64,000 nt of DNA from Anaeroglomus sp964630775 (GTDB taxonomy: Bacteria > Planctomycetota > Phycisphaerae > Sedimentisphaerales > Anaerohalosphaeraceae). Below the pieces are notes generated by a model. It did not search any database. It had not been told where the DNA came from and worked only from the letters and a program-made list of their open reading frames with translations. Below, piece after piece: positions 23,448-32,155 of the stretch. The DNA is taken from assembly GCA_964630775.1 (NCBI GenBank), contig CAZVYY010000005.1:62001-126000 (forward strand), in the 5' to 3' direction. Position 1 is the first letter of the stretch. Each line of letters starts with the position of its first letter. The translations under genes and the position numbers were made by a program.

Positions 23448-25087
23448 AGTCCGGACGCGATAAATTTGAGATTTGCGAACTGATTCTGCGGATGCTGGAT
23501 GACAGTGTGTCGCCGGAGGAATTCCGTGCGTTTGAGGATCTACTGAAGAGCGATGATGAGGTGCGGGCGATGTACCTGTCGATACTCGAGGGGTATTCGC
23601 ATATTCAGAAACCCGGCAGCGGACTGCGGATTAATATGATGGGCGGGGAGGACGATGGGGGATTTGATCAGGAACTGTGGCAGATGCTGGCCAGGGCGGA
23701 AAGAGAGTCGCCTTCGGTGGAAGTTGCAAAGCCGACGGTTGAGGCCGAGGCGGAACCATCGCGGCCGGTTGTTTGGCGTGCAGATCGGAAAGTGTCGCTG
23801 GTCTGGTCGATTCTGGCTGCTGCGGCGGTGCTGCTGGTGATTGTCTTTGTGCGGTTTGCACCGGTGCGGGATATATCTTACGGCCAGATTACCGAGGTGT
23901 ATCAGGCGTCGCAGGAATCCGGTGGACGTCTGTATCGCGGGCAGTGCCTGGGCGGCGAGACGGTCAAGCTGGACAAGGGGATGGTTGAAATCCAGATGGA
24001 TGATGGCCCGGTGGTGCTGGTAGAGGCGCCTGCGGAGATTCGGCTGGAAGAAAATAATCAGGTGTTTCTGGTGCAGGGGAAGGTGACGGCGGATGTGCCG
24101 AAGAGCGCAATTGGATTTACGGTGCGGACGCCGTCGGCGACGGTGGTGGATTACGGGACGCAGTTCGGCGTCATGGTGGATCGATTTGCTACGACCGAAG
24201 CCCATGTGCTCAAGGGGCAGGTGGAGATGCGGCTGGGGTCGAATGTGCGTGTGTTTGACAAGGCGCTGCGATTGTCGGCCAACCAGGCCGGGAGTGTGTC
24301 GGGACAGACTCTGGCGATGATTCCTGCGGCGGCCAATCAGTTTGCTTATCGGATTCCATCGGCGTTTGAAGCGGCTGTGATGGAACTGGAACCGATGCTG
24401 TATTTTCATTTCAAGAATAATGATGTTGGCACATTCTGCGAGATGACGGGCAAGCCGGGACTTGCGATGACGCTGAGTCCGGGACTGTCGGTGGTGTCGG
24501 GGCTGCCTTTGGGCCTGGATAAGTCGGGTTATGCGATGAAGCTGGACGGCGTGTCGGGATATTCGGTGGGCAATGTGTACCCGGTGGCCAGTCTGGATAC
24601 GGGTGACTATACGGTGGCGGGGTGGGTGCGTCTGGATACAATTCAAAGTCAGATTATCTGGTCGAATAAAGTGGTCGGGCGGATTGCCAACGACGGGACC
24701 GAGTCGGGGGCCTATTACCGGGTGCTGTGGATTAATGAGCAGGGGCGGCTTGAGCACACGGCGTATTATCCGGAGAATGCCGTCCCGCAGCGCAAGGTCA
24801 AACCGATTGTCAGCCCGATCGTTCTGGAGGCGGACACGTGGTATTTTATCGCGGTGACTCATGCCCTTCAAAAGCAGAAATTGCTGTATGTCAACGGCAG
24901 GCTTGCGGCGCAATCGCCGGACAAGCAGGGCACACGGCTGGAAACATATACCGAGCTGCAGTTTGGACTGCCGTTTGAGGGATTGGCGCCGGGATTATCC
25001 GGGGCGATTTCGGAGGTCCTGTTTTTCAGCAGAGATTTGACAGATAAAGAAATCCTGAGACTCTACCAGACAGCGACTCAAAACTAA
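23444..25087 (+). CDS. FecR-domain membrane protein with C-terminal LamG domain
   Basis: Start at ATG 23444, overlapping the sigma-factor stop (ATGA); GTGGAGG precedes it. The 547-residue protein has a cytosolic N-terminal helical region (about 1-105) that could hold the sigma factor and one membrane helix around 108-127 (SLVWSILAAAAVLLVIVFV). A FecR domain follows at about 165-265 (VKLDKGMVEIQMDDG, VRTPSATVVDYGTQFGVMVD), then a LamG/concanavalin-like domain at about 320-545 (GYAMKLDGVSGYSVG, YTVAGWVRLDTIQSQIIW, TWYFIAVTHA). LamG domains bind glycans or proteins, so this is a one-piece candidate for sensing an outside ligand and releasing the sigma factor. This arrangement recurs in planctomycetes. 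Confidence 0.88.
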   Translation: MKSGRDKFEICELILRMLDDSVSPEEFRAFEDLLKSDDEVRAMYLSILEGYSHIQKPGSGLRINMMGGEDDGGFDQELWQMLARAERESPSVEVAKPTVEAEAEPSRPVVWRADRKVSLVWSILAAAAVLLVIVFVRFAPVRDISYGQITEVYQASQESGGRLYRGQCLGGETVKLDKGMVEIQMDDGPVVLVEAPAEIRLEENNQVFLVQGKVTADVPKSAIGFTVRTPSATVVDYGTQFGVMVDRFATTEAHVLKGQVEMRLGSNVRVFDKALRLSANQAGSVSGQTLAMIPAAANQFAYRIPSAFEAAVMELEPMLYFHFKNNDVGTFCEMTGKPGLAMTLSPGLSVVSGLPLGLDKSGYAMKLDGVSGYSVGNVYPVASLDTGDYTVAGWVRLDTIQSQIIWSNKVVGRIANDGTESGAYYRVLWINEQGRLEHTAYYPENAVPQRKVKPIVSPIVLEADTWYFIAVTHALQKQKLLYVNGRLAAQSPDKQGTRLETYTELQFGLPFEGLAPGLSGAISEVLFFSRDLTDKEILRLYQTATQN

Positions 25088-25150
25088 ACACGGGATAATT
25101 CAGACCAGGTATTTGAAAACGAACCATAAACACTTTTTGGAGGATTACGT

Positions 25151-27376
25151 ATGAAGAAACTCATGATTCTTTTGATGGTATGCTGTGCGGCGGGGCTGGC
25201 GGGTGCCGGTTATCCGGGGCAGGTCCTGTTCAGCGACAATTACAACCGTGCCAACAGCACGGATATCGGCAGTTCGTCGGTCGGCATGGCCGGGGTGCTG
25301 GCGCCGATGGTCTATGTGGAGGCGTTTGAAGGCTCCGGGGTGGCGACGTCGATCCAGATAATAAACAATCAGCTCAATGTGGCGATGGGACCCGGCATGG
25401 GCAGCTTGTTTCTGGATTACAACCTGATTGATGCGTCGATACTGGCTGCGGGCGGTTTTTCGGTATCGATGGATGTGACCGGCATTACCACGGCGGATGA
25501 TGCAGGCAATCGTTTCGGCGGATTTGGTGTCGGGCATACGCGAGATGAGGCTCTGGCGGCCAAGGACAGTTTCGATTCGGCTGTTCCTTTCCGTCCCAAC
25601 CTGGCGCGGGCCAATCAGGGTATTGGGGTGTCGGATTTTTATGTCGATCTGGCTCTGGACCAGAATCTGCGGATATGGAGCAAAGGTGCTCTGCTGGAAA
25701 CGATTGGTGTCGGGGCTGCGACCGGGACAATCCGGGCCGATTTTTATGTTGCCGATTTCAATGCGGGCAGCACCATTTACGCAGAGGTTTATTTTAACGG
25801 CGTCAGAAAAAGCACAAAGTCCTTTACCTGGGATCACACCGCCGCCAATTACCTGGGCATCAGCGGCAGAACCGCGGCGGCCGGGGTATTTCTGGACAAT
25901 CTGTCAATTGTCACACTCTTGAGTGAAAAAGCCGGCGCGCCGGTTCCGGCCAATGGCACCACCGGAGTAGATCCGGCCACGGTAGTGCTTCAGTGGGTCA
26001 AGGGGAAGGATGCCGCGGGCAATCCCAATACGGCCATCACTAAGCATTATCTTTACATTGCTGAAAACGAACCGAACTTTGTCAATGTGACACCGGTTAC
26101 CGTGGCCGACAGCGCCGATCCGATTACGCATGATCCTGTGGTGATTGATGCGACGGATACCGACAAAACCTTCTACTGGCGTGTGGATGAAAGCGTTCTG
26201 ATTAACGGTATTCCGTCCGGACCGAAGGAACCCAATACCATTCAGGGATTCGTGTGGAAATTTGAGACGGTCAAATCCGTTCCGATTATCAATGCCCAAC
26301 CAGCCAATCAACTGGTTGAACCCGGCCAGACGGCGAAATTTTCAATTGCCGTATCAAGCATGTCACCGCTGACGTATGCATGGTATCAATCCGGTGATAA
26401 AGCAATTGATACCCCCGCTGATGATAGCCTGGTCGGACAAACTCAGATTTTATCCATTCCGAATGCCCAGGCCGCCAATGAAGGATACTATTATTGCAAA
26501 CTGGTGAATACCGGAGGAGCCGTCGTGTCCAATGTCGTCACCCTCGGCATCAAACGCGTGGTGGCTCACTGGACACTCGATGCGGCGGATTTTGTCGGCG
26601 GCGTTTATCTTGACAACAGTGGAGAAGGCCACCATGCCGAACCGAATCTGCTGCCGACTGCCGGGTCCTTTGTGCCTGGTGCGGATCCAACCGAAACCGG
26701 GGATGCCCTCGATACGACCGTTGTCCCCTTGTCCGTGGCCGATTCGGGTGATTGGGCGGCAGCGGCTTACACCAGTCAGATGACGGTTTCAGCATGGGTT
26801 AAATGGGCCGGTCCCAACGGCGCCTGGCAGGGTATCGTTAGCAACCGCGTGGATCCGACTAACGGCAACTTCTACATTGAAATTCGTCAGGATAACGGCA
26901 ATGTGCAGATCGGCTCGCCCGGCGGCACGGACCTGATTGCGAGCAAACTGCCGGTCGGAGAATGGACGCATGTTGTCGTGACAGCCAGCTCCGACGGCCG
27001 CATTATCTACTTCAATGGTCTGCCGGTGATTACACGAACCCCGGCTAATCCGATTACCCAGCTTGCGGTTCCGATGTATGTAGGCGCTCTGGGCCGCAGC
27101 ACTGCCGGTACACTGAGCTCTCCGTTCAATGGTGTGATGGATGATGTGCGGATTTACAACTATGCCAAAGATAAGTTCGGTGTTGCTGATCTTTACTATG
27201 ATGTTACGGAAATCCCACTGTGTCTGAATCCGGGGAACGTTGGTCTTGTGTTTGACGTTGCCGGCGGCGGAGCCAGTGGTGACCAGCCGGATTGCCGGGT
27301 TGATCTGATAGACTTTGCGGTGTTTGCGGGCGACTGGCTCAATTGCGGGTTATATCCGCATGCGGATTGTCAATAA
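25151..27376 (+). CDS. Large exported Ig/LamG protein with C-terminal half-dockerin-like module
   Basis: 741 residues with a signal peptide ending GLAGAG. An N-terminal concanavalin-like sandwich (about 25-255, LFSDNYNRANSTDIGSSSVG) leads to a FN3-like region (about 258-370). An Ig-like domain follows at about 375-455 (PANQLVEPGQTAKFSIAVSS, NEGYYYCKLVN), then a LamG domain at about 465-690 (MTVSAWVKWAGPNGAWQGIV, GEWTHVVVTASSDGRIIYFN). The C-terminus DCRVDLIDFAVFAGDWL resembles one calcium-binding dockerin repeat and recurs in two other proteins here. No catalytic domain was seen; substrate binding or surface attachment is likely. TTGGAGGA precedes the ATG. It is 63 bases from the FecR gene and may be a target of the sigma factor. 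Confidence 0.85.
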   Translation: MKKLMILLMVCCAAGLAGAGYPGQVLFSDNYNRANSTDIGSSSVGMAGVLAPMVYVEAFEGSGVATSIQIINNQLNVAMGPGMGSLFLDYNLIDASILAAGGFSVSMDVTGITTADDAGNRFGGFGVGHTRDEALAAKDSFDSAVPFRPNLARANQGIGVSDFYVDLALDQNLRIWSKGALLETIGVGAATGTIRADFYVADFNAGSTIYAEVYFNGVRKSTKSFTWDHTAANYLGISGRTAAAGVFLDNLSIVTLLSEKAGAPVPANGTTGVDPATVVLQWVKGKDAAGNPNTAITKHYLYIAENEPNFVNVTPVTVADSADPITHDPVVIDATDTDKTFYWRVDESVLINGIPSGPKEPNTIQGFVWKFETVKSVPIINAQPANQLVEPGQTAKFSIAVSSMSPLTYAWYQSGDKAIDTPADDSLVGQTQILSIPNAQAANEGYYYCKLVNTGGAVVSNVVTLGIKRVVAHWTLDAADFVGGVYLDNSGEGHHAEPNLLPTAGSFVPGADPTETGDALDTTVVPLSVADSGDWAAAAYTSQMTVSAWVKWAGPNGAWQGIVSNRVDPTNGNFYIEIRQDNGNVQIGSPGGTDLIASKLPVGEWTHVVVTASSDGRIIYFNGLPVITRTPANPITQLAVPMYVGALGRSTAGTLSSPFNGVMDDVRIYNYAKDKFGVADLYYDVTEIPLCLNPGNVGLVFDVAGGGASGDQPDCRVDLIDFAVFAGDWLNCGLYPHADCQ

Positions 27377-27396
27377 ACAGAGTATTATCTTCGAGG

Positions 27397-27430
27397 CGGA
27401 AGGCTGGTTTTCGGCCTTCCGGTTTTTCTT
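27397..27430 (+). terminator. Rho-independent terminator
   Basis: CGGAAGGC - loop - GGCCTTCCG followed by GTTTTTCTT, 20 bases after the exported LamG protein's stop. It separates that gene from the sulfatase. Confidence 0.8.
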
Positions 27431-27575
27431 GTTTCTGGAGATATACTTAACAAGTATCATTTTGCCGCGAGGATGGCCACAGAACACATTGAAACGGTAC
27501 TGAGCCGCGCCTCGGGCGGACAATTTCATCCAGGATCAGTATAACAGGAATGACCGAATAGCACAGGAGAGATCG

Positions 27576-29129
27576 ATGACGATGAATCGACGAACCTTTA
27601 TGAAGCAAAGCTGCATCGGGGCCGCAGGACTGGCTCTGTCGCAGATGGCGCCGTCGCTGTATGCCGGCAGCACCGAAAAGCAGCCCAATCTGCTGGTGGT
27701 GCTGGCCGACCAGCTTGGCCTGAATCACTGCAAGTATGCCACATACTGGAACGGGGCCAATTATCCCGGTGCGGAACATGCGATTACGCCGAACCTGGAT
27801 CAGTTTGCCCGGCAGGGCATCAATTTCCGGAATACGGTAGCCAATACGCCGGTGTGTTCGGCGTTTCGGGCCTCGCTGATGACCGGCAAATATACGACCA
27901 GCCACGGCATGGTGATTAATGAGCTGCAGCTCAATCCGTATCAGGATTGTCTTGGGCATTCGCTGACGCGGGGCGGCTACAACACGGCCTATATCGGCAA
28001 GTGGCACATATATGCCAACAAGCTGGGGGATCATACCAATCCGGATAATTCGTTTGTGCCGCGCGGGGTGCATCGTCTGGGCTTTAATGGCTACTGGGCA
28101 GCGTACAATTTCCACCATGATTATTACAATACCTATTATCACACCGAATCCAAAGAGAAGATTTTCTGGGGACAGGGGGTGTATGAGCCGGACGGACAAA
28201 CTGATTTAGCTATCGATTGGCTCAAAGGTTGCGGGCAGAAATCCTCGCAGCCGTTTGCGATGGTGCTTTCGTGGGGAACGCCGCATGACCCGTGGAATGA
28301 TGAAAATGTGCCCGCCGAGTACCGGGAGAAATTTGCTGGGGTCAGTCTGCCTCATTCGCCTAATTACAAGCCCGATAATGACCCGTATGCGGATGCCTGG
28401 GCCCGGCTGTCGGACTCTGAACGGGCGGATTTGGAAAAATGGCGAAGGAATTATTATGCGATGACGACCAACCTTGACTGGAACTTCGGGCGATTGATGA
28501 AGTATCTGGATGACAACGGGCTGGCGGACAATACGATCGTGGTCTTTTCGTCCGATCATGGCGAGATGTTCGGCGCCCAGGGACGCCGGGCGAAAAATAT
28601 TTTCTATGATGAAGCAGCCCGGATTCCGATGCTGGTTCGCTGGCCGGGCAGGATTCAGGCCGGGCAGGTCTCGGATGCGTGCATGTCCACGGTGGATTTC
28701 ATGCCAACGTTTCTGGGGCTTCTCGGGCTGTCGGTCCCGTCCCGTGTGGAAGGAATGGATTTGTCCCATCTCGCGCTGGGGACTGGTGGTGCGGAGCCGG
28801 ATTGTGCGTTTATGCAGGGGACGGGCGCGACGGCCAATTGGGACACCGGCCATGAGTGGCGTGCGGTTCGTAACAAACGCTATACCTACGGCAAATTCCG
28901 TATCAGCAGGGAGGGGGTGCCGCAGGAACTGCTGTTTGACAACGCCGCAGACCCGTTCCAGACCCGGAATCTGGTTGCCGACTCTGCACACCAGACGGCT
29001 CTGCAGGAATTGAGGACTAAGTTGACCGAGAAAATGAAATCGGTCAGTGATACCTTTGAAGCGTCCACTTTTTACCGTGATAAATGGACGGATGGCAACC
29101 GCAAGATTCTACGGGGGGCCAGAGGTTAA
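27576..29129 (+). CDS. Sulfatase, Tat-type signal
   Basis: A 517-residue type I sulfatase that hydrolyses sulfate esters, probably from polysaccharides, outside the cytoplasm. The start MTMNRRTFMKQSCIGAAGLA is a Tat-like signal. The fold begins QPNLLVVLADQLG with a metal-binding Asp. The formylglycine site is Cys94 in TPVCSAFRASLMTG: a CxAxR form instead of the commoner CxPxR, a type matured by the anaerobic enzyme anSME. Later motifs are GKWH and VFSSDHGEMFG. AGGAGAG precedes the ATG. It follows the sigma/FecR/LamG genes in the same direction but after a terminator. Confidence 0.95.
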   Translation: MTMNRRTFMKQSCIGAAGLALSQMAPSLYAGSTEKQPNLLVVLADQLGLNHCKYATYWNGANYPGAEHAITPNLDQFARQGINFRNTVANTPVCSAFRASLMTGKYTTSHGMVINELQLNPYQDCLGHSLTRGGYNTAYIGKWHIYANKLGDHTNPDNSFVPRGVHRLGFNGYWAAYNFHHDYYNTYYHTESKEKIFWGQGVYEPDGQTDLAIDWLKGCGQKSSQPFAMVLSWGTPHDPWNDENVPAEYREKFAGVSLPHSPNYKPDNDPYADAWARLSDSERADLEKWRRNYYAMTTNLDWNFGRLMKYLDDNGLADNTIVVFSSDHGEMFGAQGRRAKNIFYDEAARIPMLVRWPGRIQAGQVSDACMSTVDFMPTFLGLLGLSVPSRVEGMDLSHLALGTGGAEPDCAFMQGTGATANWDTGHEWRAVRNKRYTYGKFRISREGVPQELLFDNAADPFQTRNLVADSAHQTALQELRTKLTEKMKSVSDTFEASTFYRDKWTDGNRKILRGARG

Positions 29130-29186
29130 GTCCTGACGATTGCCAGCCGTCTTAATGTGCCGGTAATTTCATTGAAATAATGATTG

Positions 29187-29218
29187 TCCCCATGTCTGCG
29201 GGCATGGGGATTTTTTTT
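29187..29218 (+). terminator. Rho-independent terminator of the sulfatase gene
   Basis: TCCCCATG - TCTGCGGG - CATGGGGA followed by TTTTTTTT: an 8-bp stem and strong T-run, 58 bases after the sulfatase stop. Confidence 0.9.
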
Positions 29219-29237
29219 GTGAAATTTTTCTTGCAAA

Positions 29238-29253
29238 GTTAGGCATTTCTAAC
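29238..29253. promoter_or_regulatory. Candidate DtxR-family operator upstream of the regulator gene
   Basis: GTTAG-GCATTT-CTAAC: perfect 5-bp arms around 6 bases. It resembles half of the DtxR/IdeR iron box (TTAGGTTAGSCTAACCTAA). The same arms and spacing recur at 30017-30032 before feoB. Confidence 0.65.
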
Positions 29254-29257
29254 TATA

Positions 29258-29271
29258 TTAGTAATTACTAA
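29258..29271. promoter_or_regulatory. Perfect palindrome abutting the regulator start codon
   Basis: TTAGTAATTACTAA is a fully symmetric 14-mer whose last base touches the ATG at 29272. There is no Shine-Dalgarno between it and the operator at 29238, so it may be a second repressor site, and the mRNA may be leaderless. Confidence 0.5.
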
Positions 29272-29730
29272 ATGGAAGCGGTGAAGCAAAAACAGCTTAG
29301 TGCCTCAATGGAAGACTATCTTGAGGTAATATATCACTTATCCGACAGCGGAATGGTTGCCCGCAGTAAGGATATCGCCGACGGTTTGGGCGTATCGCGG
29401 GCGTCGGTGACAGGGGCCTTGCGGGTATTGTCGGAAAAGGAGCTGATTAATTATAAGCCGTACGGGGTGGTGACGCTGACAGACAAAGGCCGGGTTGAGG
29501 CGGATAAAATCGTGCGTCGCCATCGTGTATTGGAGTCTTTTTTTATCGATATTCTTGGGCTGGATGCGGTGACGGCCAAAGAGTCGGCCTGTCGGGCTGA
29601 ACATGCACTGGGTCAGCAGGTAATTGGCCGGCTCAGGGACTATATTGAGTTCATTACGGCCCGTGTGGATGGTGATATTGCCTTTGAATTTAAGCAGTTT
29701 TATCGGGAAAAGCAGTTGCCGGATGCGTAA
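29272..29730 (+). CDS. DtxR/MntR-family metal-dependent transcriptional repressor
   Basis: The 152-residue protein has the DtxR layout. A winged helix at about 10-75 contains SASMEDYLEVIYHLSDSG, RSKDIADGLGVSRASVTGAL and VLSEKELINYKPYGVVTLTD. The metal-binding/dimerisation domain lies at about 76-140, with RRHRVLESFFIDILG, AEHALG and a C-terminal acidic region. The SH3-like third domain is absent, as in MntR. With Fe(II) or Mn(II) bound such proteins repress uptake genes. It directly precedes feoA and feoB, so iron is the likely effector. Two GTTAG-N6-CTAAC sites in the locus are its probable targets, including its own promoter. Confidence 0.94.
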   Translation: MEAVKQKQLSASMEDYLEVIYHLSDSGMVARSKDIADGLGVSRASVTGALRVLSEKELINYKPYGVVTLTDKGRVEADKIVRRHRVLESFFIDILGLDAVTAKESACRAEHALGQQVIGRLRDYIEFITARVDGDIAFEFKQFYREKQLPDA

Positions 29731-29780
29731 GCCGGCTGATTAACAATATGAAAACAAAATCAGATAAGGAACACGTTCCT

Positions 29781-29996
29781 ATGTCATTAGACCAGATTGA
29801 GACCGGAAAGACCGTGCGTATCGATCATATCGAGGCCGGGCACGGGCTGAAAAATCGTCTGGCGGCGATGGGGCTTCTGGCCGACCAGCCGATTCGTGTT
29901 ATGCTTAATGACCACAGAGGACAGGTCATTATCGCGGTTAAAAACAGCCGTGTGGTGCTGGGCCGCGGGATGTCACATAAAATCTTTGTGCGGTAA
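29781..29996 (+). CDS. feoA: Ferrous iron transport protein A
   Basis: A small SH3-like cytoplasmic partner needed for FeoB activity. The start at 29781 (MSLDQIETGKTVRI) is preferred because it matches the usual FeoA beginning and has AAGGA ten bases upstream. An ATG at 29748 in the same frame would add 11 polar residues without a ribosome-binding site. Family features: HIEAGHGLKNRLAAMGLLAD and the C-terminal SRVVLGRGMSHKIFV, about 71 residues. It lies between the DtxR-like regulator and feoB. Confidence 0.93.
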   Translation: MSLDQIETGKTVRIDHIEAGHGLKNRLAAMGLLADQPIRVMLNDHRGQVIIAVKNSRVVLGRGMSHKIFVR

Positions 29997-30016
29997 CAAA
30001 TTTTTTTCGATTCAAT

Positions 30017-30032
30017 GTTAGGCTTAGCTAAC
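30017..30032. promoter_or_regulatory. Candidate DtxR-family operator before feoB
   Basis: GTTAG-GCTTAG-CTAAC, the same arms and 6-base spacer as at 29238-29253, ending 2 bases before the feoB ATG. Binding here would block translation or transcription start of feoB directly. Confidence 0.65.
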
Positions 30033-30034
30033 TT

Positions 30035-32107
30035 ATGGCAAACTCAGAAAAGAAAATAACCATCGCCCTGGCCGGTAATCCCAACAGCGGGAAAACAACC
30101 CTGTTCAATGCCCTGACGGGGTCCCGTCAGCATGTGGCTAATTATCCGGGGGTGACGGTCGAGATTAAAAACGGGCTGTGTCGTTATCGGGACCAAAAAA
30201 TCAAGGTGGTGGACCTGCCGGGAATATACAGCCTGACGGCGTATTCGCCGGAGGAACTGGTGTCGCGTCAGTTTATTCTCGAGCAGAAGCCCGATGTGGT
30301 GATTGATGTGATTGATTCGTCCAATCTGGAGCGAAATCTGTATCTGGCGGTACAATTGATGGAGATGAATGTGCCGCTGGTGCTGGCGTTTAACATGGCG
30401 GATGTGGCCAAGGCCCGGGGGCTGGAGTTTGATTTGAACCAGATGCAGCTTCTTCTGGATGTGCCGATTGTGTCCATTGTGGCCCGCAAGGAAGAGGGGA
30501 CCGAGCAGCTGCTGGATGCGGCGCTGCGGGCGGCTATGGAAACCAAGACCCGCCGTGTGCAGGTGCCCTTTGGGCCGCAGGTGGAAAAGGAGCTGGAAAA
30601 ATTAACACCGCTGGTCCATCCGGAGTTGGATTTTGCCAAACGGTTTGGGGCGCGATGGGTGGCTTTGAAGCTGCTGGAAGGCGATCCGCAGGTCCTGGCT
30701 TTGCCGCACAGTGCCGAACTGCTGACAACAGTGGAGCAATCCATCAAGGAACTGGAAAAACATTACCACGAAAGCCCGGATATTGTGATTGCCGACCGGC
30801 GGTATGGATTTATTTCCGGGGCGTGTCAGGAAACCGTCAGGACGACGGCACAATCCCGGCATGATATCAGCGACCATCTCGATGTGGTGATGACGCATTC
30901 GGTGTGGGGGCTGCCGATTTTTGCGGTATTGATGTATGTGGTGTTCTGGCTGACCTTTACGGCGGGAGAAATCCCGATGGGTTGGATGGAATCGCTGTTT
31001 GGCTGGCTGGGCGGGTGGATTTTGGCGCACTGGCCTGCGGGCTGGTCGGAGCATTTACGGTCGCTGGTGGTCGATGGGATTATCGGCGGTGTCGGCGGCG
31101 TGCTGATTTTCCTGCCGAATATTCTGCTGCTGTTTCTGGGAATTGCGTTTCTGGAAGACACCGGCTACATGGCCCGCGCGGCGTTTCTGATGGACCGTGT
31201 GATGCACAAAATCGGCCTGCACGGCAAGAGTTTCATCCCGATGCTGATTGGCTTCGGCTGTTCGGTGCCGGCGATTATGGCGACACGGATTCTGGAGAAC
31301 CGGCGAACCCGCCTGACGACGATGATGGTGATACCGCTGTTTAGTTGCGGTGCGCGATTACCGATATATGCACTGATTATTCCGGCGTTTTTTGCCCCGG
31401 TCTGGCATGGCCCGATAATGTGGATGATGTATATTATCGGCGTGTTATTCGCAGTGCTTCTGGCGTTGCTGCTGCGTAATACGTTATTCAAAGGGGAGGC
31501 GATTCCATTCGTCATGGAACTGCCGCCGTACCGCATGCCAACGCTGCGAAGCCTGATGCTGCACATGTGGGACCGCGGCTGGCAGTATCTGCAGAAGGCC
31601 GGTACGGTGATTCTGGGAATTTCGATTTTGTTATGGGCGGCCAGTACCTATCCGAAGATAGGGGAAGACAAGCTGGCCGGTCTGGACGAGGTTGGGCAGC
31701 AATCGGCCCAGATGCAGTATTCGATTACCGGACGTGTAGGCCATTGGATTGAACCGGTTATACGACCGCTGGGCTTCGACTGGAAAATCGGAACGGCTCT
31801 GATTGGGGCCTTTGCGGCCAAGGAAGTGTTTGTCGCCCAGATGGGTATCGTTTATTCGGTCGGCGAAGCGGACGAGACATCCGAGGCTCTGCGGCAGCGT
31901 CTGCGGGCGGATTATACGCCGCTCAAAGGCCTGTGCATCATGCTGTTTTGCCTGTTAAGTTCGCCCTGTATGGCGACAGTGGCCGTGACGGCCCGGGAGG
32001 CGGGGAGCTGGAAATGGGCGGCCTTGCAGTATGTCGGCCTGACTGTGGTGGCCTATACGGTGACGCTGGTGGTGTATCAGACTGGAACCTTGCTAATCGG
32101 CGGCTAA
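30035..32107 (+). CDS. feoB: Ferrous iron transporter B
   Basis: An inner-membrane Fe(II) uptake protein of 690 residues. The N-terminal G domain shows G1 AGNPNSGKTTLFNALTG, switch TVEIK, G3 VVDLPGIYSL and G4 NMAD. A helical GDI domain follows to about residue 270. The membrane part has duplicated gate motifs: LEDTGYMARAAFLMDRVMHK, GFGCSVPAIMATRILENRRT, LIGAFAAKEVFVAQM and LLSSPCMATVAVTAREAG. No Shine-Dalgarno is visible before the ATG, which lies 2 bases after a DtxR-type operator. It probably belongs to the iron-regulated unit with feoA and perhaps the porin downstream. Confidence 0.97.
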   Translation: MANSEKKITIALAGNPNSGKTTLFNALTGSRQHVANYPGVTVEIKNGLCRYRDQKIKVVDLPGIYSLTAYSPEELVSRQFILEQKPDVVIDVIDSSNLERNLYLAVQLMEMNVPLVLAFNMADVAKARGLEFDLNQMQLLLDVPIVSIVARKEEGTEQLLDAALRAAMETKTRRVQVPFGPQVEKELEKLTPLVHPELDFAKRFGARWVALKLLEGDPQVLALPHSAELLTTVEQSIKELEKHYHESPDIVIADRRYGFISGACQETVRTTAQSRHDISDHLDVVMTHSVWGLPIFAVLMYVVFWLTFTAGEIPMGWMESLFGWLGGWILAHWPAGWSEHLRSLVVDGIIGGVGGVLIFLPNILLLFLGIAFLEDTGYMARAAFLMDRVMHKIGLHGKSFIPMLIGFGCSVPAIMATRILENRRTRLTTMMVIPLFSCGARLPIYALIIPAFFAPVWHGPIMWMMYIIGVLFAVLLALLLRNTLFKGEAIPFVMELPPYRMPTLRSLMLHMWDRGWQYLQKAGTVILGISILLWAASTYPKIGEDKLAGLDEVGQQSAQMQYSITGRVGHWIEPVIRPLGFDWKIGTALIGAFAAKEVFVAQMGIVYSVGEADETSEALRQRLRADYTPLKGLCIMLFCLLSSPCMATVAVTAREAGSWKWAALQYVGLTVVAYTVTLVVYQTGTLLIGG

Positions 32108-32155
32108 GCGCCCGATACAACCGACTTTATCAAATAAAGGAAAGGATTGCAGCAG

